Part shown: one piece after another, positions 43,182 through 55,100 of the stretch
How the letters are laid out: the number at the start of each line of letters is the position of its first letter
Position numbering within the stretch: position 1 is the stretch's first letter
Source of the DNA: Nematostella vectensis
Lineage: Eukaryota > Cnidaria > Anthozoa > Actiniaria > Edwardsiidae
Assembly: GCF_932526225.1 (NCBI RefSeq)
Contig: NC_064035.1
Span: 18,837,969-18,901,968 of the forward strand
Length of the DNA: 64,000 bases
Reading direction: 5' to 3'
Made by a program: the position numbers and the translations under genes
Notes under the pieces: generated by a model
Seen by the model: the letters and a program-made list of their open reading frames with translations, nothing else
Database searches by the model: none
What the model was told of the DNA's origin: nothing

Positions 43182-46100
43182 GTAAGAAAAAAAGTGTGAA
43201 ATATTTTTACATGGAAAAATGCAAGAAAGGCCTTCTATGTGGTTACTTCAAAATTTGGAAATCATATGCATTGGGGCTGTCTTATTTCATCTGTAATTTC
43301 TTTACCATGTTTATTTCCTAAAGTATATCCTTACTGTTATTACTAAATACAAAGTAAAGAGGCGTAACTATTGAGGTAGGGATGTGTAGGAACATTTTTT
43401 TTGATAAACAAAGGTTTTAAATCGGTTGATTCCTTTTCCAATAACCTGGAAAACGTGTGTTATCGCCTTGACTTAGTGATGCCAATTGAACCTTCATGCC
43501 TTCAAAGGAAGACGTCTTTCTTCGTATGTTGATATGGAAGGAGTACACTTACAGGGTTGTCAATTATCAATCAAGAAAATAACATGGCATCCCAAATCCC
43601 CGCATTTGGTCATTCACACATTTATCATAGGGGAAATGTGCTCAATCAAGCATTTACGGTAATTTTATTAAAAATGTAATAACATCATTCCCGGGTAATC
43701 GAAATTGGTATTCTTTTTATTTCTTAAATCTTCCATTTTGAGCCATTTAATGTTGTTTACTCCCTTTGTGTTAGGGGGATGTGGTGGGCTGAAAGCCTCA
43801 GGCAAAACCACACGAGATGGCGAATACGGAGTGTACCTAAAGGCAAAGTGTGAGGGGTATACGCGGATCTACTGCCACGGAATGAACACCGACTCTCCAC
43901 AGGAGTTCATATCACTACTTAGTGGTTCGCAGCGAAACTACGCGTACATTCACGATTACATGCAACCCGAGTGGAACAAGACCGAGTGTTCATTGATACC
44001 TGGTACGGCTGGATTTTTTTGGTTGAATTTTTATACTACAATGTGAACCTATTGATAAGGACATCCACATAATGTGGACATGAAAGAAAGCTTCAAATAT
44101 CTATTGTATTGAATAGGCTCGAAATACCAGGGGGAACCTGGGGAGACCTTAAGACAACTGGGGGACACAGCCACGCCCATATAGGCGGTGGGATACCATG
44201 TGTAGCCGCTTTTGTAGACCTAATGGTGTCCTTGTTAACAGTTTTTCACTTGTTTTTTGTATTTATCTCGCGATATTTGGGAAGGAAAAAGCGTTTGGAT
44301 TCGGTCACTGAAGCAAATGTTCAACGTTTTAATTGTCTGACTTACTAATGCTTCAAATCAATGATAATCAAGTAAGAAGGTATCAAGCTACTTAATGGTG
44401 GAAAGGTGCAGTTACTTAGGCTCTCTAAGAGAGAGCATACGATGGTACAACGTCCTACTCAAATCCACCACAAGCAGCCACAAGAATTGCTTTCTTTCCC
44501 GTGCTTCTTTTCTACGCTTCTCAGCAGGGGCGGATACAGGGAGGGGGGGTGGATTGGGTGGATATCCACCCCCTTTTTGAGCAAAAATAAATAAAAAGTC
44601 ACTTTGTTTGAAGAAACTATACGGAGAAGGTACTGTCCATGTGCCATCGCCTGCTTGACTTAGCTGACGCGACAAATTCAATTCAGCTTGAAGTATTTTT
44701 AGATCTACTTGACCTACCTTTAACAACTGAATCAGTTATGGATCCGCCCCTGATCAGCGTGCTATATATGTTTTTAAACGTAAATGCATATTTGTTTTAA
44801 TAAATCTGATTACCTCTTATATCAAATATGTTGCGGCCTTTTTGTTACAGGAGGTAACTTGTACAATCAATCAGGGTTGACAAACTTTACCAAAGTTCGC
44901 GTCATACTTGGGGCCAACGCGGTCTCCATCAAAGCAGATGATTTCCAGTTTGCCACGAAGATAGGCAATAGTGTGAATTACGGTGTAGCAGGGGACTGTT
45001 ATTCTTCCACCGCTGAGAACTGTCGGAAAGGACGCTTCCAGATCGATCTCACAGGCACGGGATTTAGAATAAAGGTAAATGAAATAATAAACAATAATGA
45101 TTTAATAGTAAGCGATCGTGTGAGCTAGATGCTTTCACAAGCGCACCTTACAGATGGCATCAATGTTTATTGTCCAATATCTGCCGTTACACCATATTTC
45201 CCTCCAGTATTGAACCAAGGTCATGGCAATAAGTTTTTTTGGGGTGTGTTTTTCCATTGCTGGCCCATAATGGTCCTCTACCATTACTGGACCAATGTTG
45301 GTCTTTTACCATTACTGAACCAGTGTTGTTTTTTTTACCATTACTTGTCCAGTGTTGGTCTTCTACCATTACTGGACCAATGTTGGTATTCTACCATTAC
45401 TGGACCAATGCTGGTCTTCTACCATTTCTGGCCCAATCTTGGTCTTCTACCATTACTGGTCCAATGTCGGTATTCTTCTATTTATGACCCAATGTTGGTA
45501 TTCTACTATTTCTGACCCAACGTCGGTATTCTTTGATTACTGACCCAATATTATTATTTTACTATTACCATTTCGAGCCGCTGAGCGATAAATGCAATAA
45601 AAAGAGTGAAAATATTTGCTTCGGATTTATTGACACACTTGGTAGGTTTTAATCGTTCGTGTTCCGTGTATTGCAGGATACCGTCCACTGGCAACATATT
45701 GGAAGTCCAAGTGAAATCAAAAACACTCTCGATATCGATGCGGAGCGGCGAAGTGTCTACGCCGAATGCGGGGGGTACTGTGGGGAGTGCCGTCCCCAGG
45801 GAACTATTGACCTAGAAATGGATACATGTACCAAGGAAGGAGTTAAACGTAAGCAAGTGTAAAGAGTTAAACGTAAGGGTGTGTAAGGAGTTAAACGTAA
45901 GGGTGTGTAAGGAGTTAAACGTAAGGGTGTGTAAGGAGTTAAACGTAAGGGTGTGTAAGGAGTTAAACGTAAGGGTGTGTAAGGAGTTAAACGTAAGGGT
46001 GTGTAAGGAGTTAAACGTAAGGGTGTGTAAGGAGTTAAACGTAAGGGTGTGTAAGGAGTTAAACATAAGGGTGTGTAAGGAGTTAAACGTAAGGGTGTGT

Positions 46101-49100
46101 AAGGAGTTAAACGCAAGGGTGTGTAAGGAGTTAAACGTAAGGGTGTGTAAGGAGTTAAACGTAAGCAAGTGTAAAGAGTTAAACGTAAGGGTGTGTAAGG
46201 AGTTAAACGTAAGGGTGTGTAAGGAGTTAAACGTAAGGGTGTGTAAGGAGTTAAACGTAAGGGTGTGTAAGGAGTTAAACATAAGGGTGTGTAAGGAGTT
46301 AAACGTAAGGGTGTGTAAGGAGTTAAACGTAAGGGTGTGTAAGGAGTTAAACGTAAGCAAGTGTAAAGAGTTAAACGTAAGGGTGTGTAAGGAGATAAAC
46401 GTAAGGGTGTGTAAGGAGTTAAACGTAAGGGTGTGTAAGGAGTTAAACGTAAGCGCGTGTAAGGAGTTAAACGTAAGGGTGTGTAAGGAGTTAAACGTGA
46501 GGGTGTGTAAGGAGTTAAACGAAAGGGTGTGTAAGGAGTTAAACGTAAGCGCGTGTAAGGAATTAAACGTAAGCGCGTGCAAGAAATTAAACGTAAGCGC
46601 GTGTAAGGAGTTAAACGTAAGGAATTAAATGTATAGTGCATGCGCTTGAATGCAAAACATGGTGAATCTGCCCAGTTTTCATTACTATCTTTTACCTTAG
46701 CGTGTTTTCGGCCCTTCGGAATGGACGACCGCACAATCCCAGACTCGGACATAAGGGGGTCATCGCACCGCCCAGAGTACTTAGCGCACTACGGCCGTCT
46801 AAACAACATCAAGGCTCCAGGCATGGGCGGAGCGTGGTGTTCCGGCATCATTAACGAGTACCAGTACCTCCAGGTAGACCTCGGTCGCAAAATGACCGTT
46901 TCCGGGATAGCCACTCAGGGAGCTGGGGATCAGCCAAGCTGGATAACTAAGTACATGGTACAGTACAGTGATGATGGCCGCGTTTTCAAGGGACATGAGG
47001 AATTTGGTATTATGAAGGTGCGTGTGTTTAAGGAACATGAGGAATACGGTAAACTTAAAAATAGCTGAGGGGTCTATTTAATTTTAGCCAAAAACTAACA
47101 CGTGAACGGTATAGTTCTAGTCCTAGCTCCAAACATTGAAGTGCACTTTCCTGCTTCAAATAAAAAATACGGCGTACAATGTAAACGTAGCTGAGCTAAT
47201 GTTATTTCGATTGATAAAGATAGGAACAGGATATATGGAATGCAACTAGGTAATAGACATACTACAAATATATTGTTTTCGAAATTAATGTATCTCTTAC
47301 CGAGTGCGTTCAAAATACATTATCATTGTTTTTGCAGACGTTTACCGGAAACCGAGATAACTTCAACGTGGCTACGAACTGGCTGAGTCAGCGTTTTCGG
47401 GGGAGGTACATCCGGATCGAACCCGTTGAATGGAACAACGCGATCTGCTTGCGACTGGAAGTGTACGGGTGTGAAAACGGTAAGTACCATATCAAGATAA
47501 TACGAACACGACATGAAAGTCGCGAGTTCAAAGAATCGAGACAGTAGGGACACACGTCAACATTAAAGTCACGCGTGCAAGAGTCGAGACAAGGCGAACA
47601 CGTGACGATAAGACGGTATTATAAATCGAAAATATTATTGACTGTGATCAACAAGACAAACAAGAAACCCAGACACTCGAGTGAAATCTTGCCGATGTGG
47701 TTAACTTGTGTTATTTTGTGCAGATATTTATTCGATGGCAGTTCGAAATCAAGCGGATAAGCGGTGCTGGACCCCCCTGACCTCGTCTGACCCTTGCTCC
47801 TTGGCGGACGCCACCCTCGTCGTGCTCTCTCCGCACTGCACAGGCGGAGGCGCCATGTTCTCCTTCGCAGACGACGGCGCCATTCACCACACGTGCAGCG
47901 GAGCCTGCATCTACGCGGACGACAGCAATTTTCTCGCCTTGCGAGACGGACCATGCCACAGTTTTAGCAAGTTACCACAGGCTTCGGGAGCCATAGCTAT
48001 TAGACATGTTAAGACAGGACTATGCGTCAAGATGGATGAGATAGGAAATAAGAAAATGGTTCTTGCCTCTTGCAAAGACCAGACCTTGTTCGAGCTATCT
48101 CAAGAAGGTAATCTCGTTCAATTAACGCGCCAGGCTTTTCTTACTGGGACGCGAGCCCAAGATCAGCGCATGAAACCTGCTTGATTTTCTTACGCTTGCG
48201 TTGATAATAACCAACCTTTAACGACGTCGGTATAGTCAGATATAACACGTAGAATTGCTGGGCCCCGCGATATGTTGCTAATGCGCACATTGATTCGCGT
48301 GTTGCTTCACTAGCATTTGCTAGGCGCTCGCGACGTTCCTTCTAAAGTTTTCATCCACTGTTTTATAAGCACTCAGCGTCGACAATGACATCCATCATGT
48401 CTCAAACATCCCTTTCAGGTTTGTCCCCTCTTCGTCCATCAATCAGCATCGAAAAGATCCACTATCTCGCTGTGGACAAGCCAGCTTGGATCGACTGCAA
48501 GGTGATTGCGGACCCTCGGGCCAAGGTCTTCTGGACGAAGTCACGGCCATGGCCGAACGAGCAGGGACAGTTATCTCGGCTTGAGTTCCTGGAATTCTCA
48601 AACGGTTCGCTGTACGTTAGACGAGCACGGATGTCGTACACAGGGCAGTACTACTGTACTGCGGCTAACTCAGCTGCTTTCGATATCGGCAGCTTCGAAA
48701 TTAAGGTTGGAGGTAAGTAGAGGTCTTAGGGCCGGTTCCTAGAAAACAGGTTAGCGCAAGCTTAGGGGTAAATACGGCTATCTTGACATTTGGTTGGATA
48801 AGAAAGGGGGTATCCATCCCTGGGTAGCGTTATAAACCTGCTTTCTAGAAACCTACATTGCTCCATACGTCAGACGACTGGAAACAGGGATTAGGAACGC
48901 CTGCTCTAAACTTTGAGTAGAACTACTTCGTCAGCGAAGATTCCATCATGATTTCTCTGATTAGTGTCAGCCTTATAATAAGATCGATTATCTGTATGTA
49001 AGCGTTGTTTCCCTGCTCGTGCACGTCTTATTAGGATTTGATTCTTGGAATTTAAATTACAGAGGAAACCGCCTTTATTGTTAATGATAGGTATCCTCTA

Positions 49101-52100
49101 TTTAAAAAAATTGTTCACCTCCAGCTATAAAATAATGAGCAATCGTTTTCCAATTATTCTTTTAGCGCCGCCACAATTCACCATGACACCCCGAAACTCC
49201 AATGCCACCCTGAACCGCACAACTCAACTGCACTGCGCAGTCGCTAGTGCCAATCTCCGCACTGTAATCACTTGGCACATGCGCCCTGTGGGAAGTTCCG
49301 TGTTGACGCCTGTGGATACCTTGGATCCGAAGCGCTTTCTTGTGCTCGCCAATATGACCCTAATGATAAAGAATTTAAAGAAGTCTGACGAGGCGGCTTA
49401 TGTATGCACCGCCAACAACCCCGTGGGTACCAAGAGCAGCGAAGCATTCCTGAAGATCTTTGGTAAGGAAATGAACATCATACAGTCTTGTTGGCAGTTG
49501 TCATTTATTTTGTTTAAACTCCGCTTTTTTTATCCAGTACCACCGAGTTTCGACGTACTCCCTAAAGACCTAGAGGTTCCCCAAGGAGGTTCGCCTACAC
49601 TCCAATGTAAGGGAGTCGGGGATCCCAGACCAACGATCACGTGGTACAGAAAGGGCAGCAAGACTTTCCCCAAGCATTTTAAGGTCCGGCCAAGCGGGAG
49701 TCTTTACATTCGGGAGATCACCAAAGAAGACCAGGGAACGTATGTCTGCCAGGCCGACAACTCTGTTGGAACTGCCACAGCTCAGGTCATCATTAAAGTC
49801 TTCAGTAAGTAACTCCTATTATCCCTAATAGGTACTTCGTGGTAAGAACCTTTCTACGGTCTTTTACCTATCAAACGATAAAATCTTTCAAACGGGAGCT
49901 TTTCCTTTAACAGCCGCTTGCAGAATCGACAACATACCTTTCGGTTCCCACGAACCCAAACTGCAGTTTTTTCGAGTTGGCAGCGTCGTTCAAGTCCAAT
50001 GTTACCCTGGCTATTCGACAAGCGAGGGACCTACTACTAACCTGACTTGCGGAGACGATGGCGAGTTCAATGAATCCATGCCGAAGTGCAAAGATCTTGA
50101 CGAGTGCCGCGTGTCGCCGTCCAGTGTTAACGACCACGACGTGAAAACGTACCACGACTGCCACAAACACGCCTTATGTATCAACACTCCCGGGGCCTAT
50201 CGGTGCGAGTGTGCTGATGGTTACCGTGGCGACGGGAAGAGCTGTTCACGTAAGTAATAAATGTCTGCGACAGCCACGCCTCACTACGGGGACCTATCGT
50301 TGCGACTGTACATAAGTAATTAAGGACTCACCACTCCTTGTCTATCCACGCAGTCTATTTCTGATACTTTTTGCTTTAATGTTTAATATTTTTTTCGTTT
50401 TCAAAAGAAGCAAAACGCACCTGGAGGCCTTACATTGTCGGTCCATTTTTGTATACACCTTATTCAATAAAGTATAAGTACGTTGTCAGTACAGATGGCG
50501 AACGAAAAATGGTGAATGACACTTCTAAGACCGAAAAGAACCATGGATCTCGATATATTTTGTCAAAATGCAGAAACAAAATATGCATAAATCGTACGCT
50601 AATCCATTAACGTTCATGTGATTATAAATAAAAAGAAGACTAAACAGCGACGTTTCTGTATCCGTAGTAGATGCAATAGTCCCTGGAGTAAATGTCAATT
50701 AATAAAATGAAGGACAAAAATCAAGCGTGATGTAACTGATTTTATGTAACCGCCCTGAAGAAGGACTCAATAAAGTCCGAAACATTGTCAAAATCTCATT
50801 CCATTAACGTTCATTGATGCATGGCTTAGGCATCGCTGGAGCTTATTTATGACTCCTTATTCTTAAAAACATTTAGTACCCATAAACATCCTCCGTGGTA
50901 GAACTGCCATTTGCTATTTGCACTGACAACTTTTTTTTAATTAGGTGTATTAATCAGCTATGGTTCTAATATTCCCTTATATATTAGCTTTGGTAATAAT
51001 GTGTTTGTATTTTTTGCTAGCTATTTGCAAACAGCCTAAACTTCCTTTCCATGGTAAAAATTGGTCTCCGAGAAAAGACGAGTACAATTTGGGCTCATCA
51101 GTTAGCTTAGAGTGTGAGAGGGGATTCGCCGCTGAACCGCCCACGATCAAGTGCTCTGGGAGTTTGTCCTGGGGCAAAACTGAGGCACAATGCAAAGGTG
51201 AGACTTGCCTTTTGTAAGAAGGCTGAGGCTGGATCTAAACACGAACTCCATTAACCCTAACATTAAAGCTAGATTTTAGTGCCTTTAAATTGGTATATCA
51301 ACAGCAACAACGCTAACAGAAATCAGAGGAAGATTAGCTTTTTATTCTGTTTTGATATATTTTAGCTGGTTCAACCAATGCTATAAAAATTTAAAGAAGT
51401 AAAACATTCTCATTTTGATACCTAGAATTTCTTGTTCGCAGATGTTGACGAATGTTCTGATGGGGTTCTCCGTGAAGGAAAGCAAGAGAGCGCATGTCAC
51501 AAGGATGCTGCGTGCCAAAACACCGTGGGCTCATACGCGTGTCGCTGCAAAGAAGGTTATGAAGGAGATGGTTACAGCAATTGTCGCGGTATGTTTTATT
51601 CAGAGATTAATATTCAAAGATTGTGAGTTATTTGGGATGAAGAAGAAATTTAGGCGGAATATATATGCTTGTAGTACTCCTCCAACCCAGTCCCCCTTGA
51701 CGTGATCACCACATGGATCCCGCATACCGAAATTTGCTATGTCTTCCCTGATTGCGAAGTTTGTGGATCAAAGAAGCTACAGAGAGCTGAATATTGCAGA
51801 TGCCTTAATAAGAAGTGTGCGTTTCTGATTTATTTCAGTTGAGAAAAAAAGATTGATCAAGGATTCACAAGGACAAGAGTGGATCTTTTCGCCAAATATG
51901 GACAGCCTACTTACAAAGGTACATTTTATAAACTTTCTGGGAATAAAGAAACAACGAGCTATTGATATCCGCTAAAACCGAGCCAATTTACACTTTTCTC
52001 ACCTTTAAAATGATCCTAATTTATCCTTCGACCTTTGGAGAAACTGGCTCAGTTAGCTCAATAGTTCACTTGATGCACACAAAACGATTCTGATTGAAAT

Positions 52101-55100
52101 TCAAAATTTCAAATCTTCATAAACAGAAAGTTTAGATAGTGGGACCATCCTAGCGCCCGTGGGTCAATTAACTCATATATTGATTGAAATACTGTGTTAT
52201 TAGGTTAAAGGTTTTGAAGCAAAAAATGAGACAGCGATAGGCGTTCTTGAGAGCATGCGCAACACAACCTCCTCCGAGGCTTCGCAGATGACTGCTGGTG
52301 ACCTCGTGTTGTCCATTTACGCATTGAAAGCCCTCGTGGAGGGGCAGGAAAAGCCTAGAGCGCAGATCAGAGCTGAATTTGAGGTACAGTGTGGCATTGT
52401 ATTCAAACATATGCGCATTTGGTCGTCGATAAAACACAAGACACTGTCGCTCTTGACAATTTACATTGAAAAACAAGTTCTAAGAAATAAAGTCTTTCCG
52501 GTAAGATTTGCGGTTGAAAAACAATGACCAAGACCCTGTGTTTCTGTCCATCTCGCCTTTAATAACCGAATATTTTCCAATAATGTGCCAGACCGCTGTA
52601 GATGTCTTCAGTAATCTTCTGAAAAAAGAAAACAAAGACAAGTGGGAAGAAGTGCAGCAGGTAAGATCACACGTTTTAATCAGACGCCAGAATCCCTCTC
52701 TATGTTAGGGGACAGTACTTCAAGGAAGGAAGCGTTTTTTATCTCTATAGACTACGAGTTCGAGTTTTCTATGAGTCAATAGATAGCCTCTCTAAAACGG
52801 AACAGCTTTCTGCATTGAAAAGGGTAGGTTCTGTTCCAAGTGGTGCATCTTTTAGTAAGGAAACAAGTTTATTCTTTCAAAAACATCTGTCTATAATGGG
52901 AGAGCTTCAGTCATCAAAAAAGAAAAGATCTCTATGAAGGAATACATTTCTTTGTAAAGTGGCTTTCTAATGATATTGCTAGAGTACAGTTTCTTTCTAT
53001 AGAGAATTAGCCTTATTCTGCAGAACAACATTTTGCTAGACGACTAGGTGACAGTTTCACTCGCTATAAAAAGACTTTCATGTTGTGGCAATTTTTTCCT
53101 TAAGCTGCAAGAGGACTTCTATTTGTTGCAAGTAAGCAATGGAAAGACCTCCTGCTGCGAAGAGCCTAGCTACTCTCAAGCACTATCTACCTCTACAGAA
53201 AACGACTATAGTATTCTCCAGGAGGACTACTTTTCAAGCGTTCTCCCCCGTCCGTTTTGGAGGATATATGTCGTGATGTTGGTTGCTAATGATCTTAAAT
53301 GATCTATTGTAGAGAAGCTCTGGAGTAACAGAGGTGATGCAACTCCTTGATAGGTACGCGAGTGTAGTCGCTACTGATGTTCCTGCTGGCGAGGAAAACA
53401 ACACCGTGGAAATTGTCACTGATGAAATTGGTAAGAGAACAATTTTTGCTGTCCAAGACTGATCCTGAGCTTATGCTACAACTGTTTGTTTTGTAGTGGT
53501 CAAGGTTGAGTCACGTCGAGCCAAGACTCTGTATGATGGCCACACTTTCCCTCCCAATGATCATCAGAGAGAAGAGATTGGAGCAGAAATGATCGAAATC
53601 CCGGGAGAAGTCTTCCAAGATTATAAATCAGGTGACTTGACTAATTACAAAGATTAATTTAAAGCATGTATTTAAAATACATCACCAGTGCATTTGTAAT
53701 CATTAAAGCCATTCATTTTCTTTGTAGGGATGCAAGCCGTTCACCTTATTAATGTGATCTATTCAAACTTGGGAGAATTTCTTCCTAAAAGAGCAGATAG
53801 GGCGAAAAGGTAATTAATTCCATACTTCACATCCTTTTTTCTCTAGACTTATGTGAGCGGCATTGGAAGTTCGTATGCTTCACTATACGCCCCTGTCTAT
53901 GTTTGGTTTCTTAGGTTTGACGTTGATGGCAAAGTTGTATCCAGCACACTTCGACCCATGCCTAATCTCCACCAAGGGAAACTGGCTACACCTATCAGAA
54001 TAAGGCTTAGTGTAGGTCAAAAGGTACTGGTTTTGACACATGAATTGTGATTTGCCGCTCCCTGCTTGTATCTGATTTGGCTTCGTTTTCAGAGATCCGA
54101 AAAGAAGTTCGCCGTCCGATGCGTCTTTTGGGATTTCACTAAGTACGTTATATCCGTTCCTTTACCCGTTCGTCCAAGCATTCTTCGTTCATGTACTCGT
54201 CCATTCATGTATTCGTTCGTTCATGAACTCGTTCATCCATATACTCGTTTATTCATTTAATCGTTCGTCCATGTATTCGTTTATTCATGTAATCGTTCGT
54301 CCATGAACTCGTTCGTCCATACACTCGTTCATTCATGTACTCCTTCGTTCATGTACTCGTTCGTCCATGCCCTCTTTCTTTCGCCAGATTTAGTTAAGAA
54401 AATAAGCTGATATAGACTTCTTATGGCTATTTGCACCAGGCAAGTAAGCGAAAACGGAGTAGGCGTTAGATGCCGACTTCGCGTGTGATCGAGACGCAAG
54501 CGGAGAAGAAGGCTGGAAGGAGGAGACGGAACGGTTTCTTCCTTCTCCACTTGCGTCCTATCCTCTCTGAATAAGCAGTTATATCTCCATTTTTCTATGT
54601 CCCCTATATGGGCATGTCGTGGATGTCTATTAAGATCCAAGCCTAGCCATTTCACTGATTGTACACGTCTACAGAGATAAGTCTCTCGGCGGCAGTTGGT
54701 CGTCAGAGGGATGTCGCCTCTTGTCCAGCTCCTCCAACGCCACCGTGTGTGAATGTGATCACATGACGAGTTTCTCAGCTATTGCTGTCTACGATAAGGT
54801 AATCACGCAAAAGAAGAGAACAAAGTAGTATTTTTTGTCAAGAGACCACTAAGGAGCTGCGCAAAAAAAAGTATAACCACTGCAGGAAATGTGCAGAAAA
54901 TAGTATTACCTTTTGTCCCAAGAAACCATTGATACAATCTGTAGCACGAAGACTAATGTCTAATTACTGTCCTCTATAGGAGTTCGTGTTCTCGTTGGTT
55001 GTTTATATCGGCTGTGGGATCCTTCTGTTTGCGGTTCTTATTCTGATACTACGCCATTTGTACATCCACTGGTAAGCTACTCGACCCGTCAATTTATCGG

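Noticed and set aside
45757-46752. 331-codon minus frame, and 256- and 249-codon frames over the same place
   Set aside because: A stop-free 24-base repeat stays open in several frames by arithmetic; this is receptor intron 7.
48135-48222. Possible third copy of the MITE at 4695 and 16632
   Set aside because: Only scattered similarity (GGGACGCGAGC, ACCAACCTTTAA); too diverged to call with confidence.
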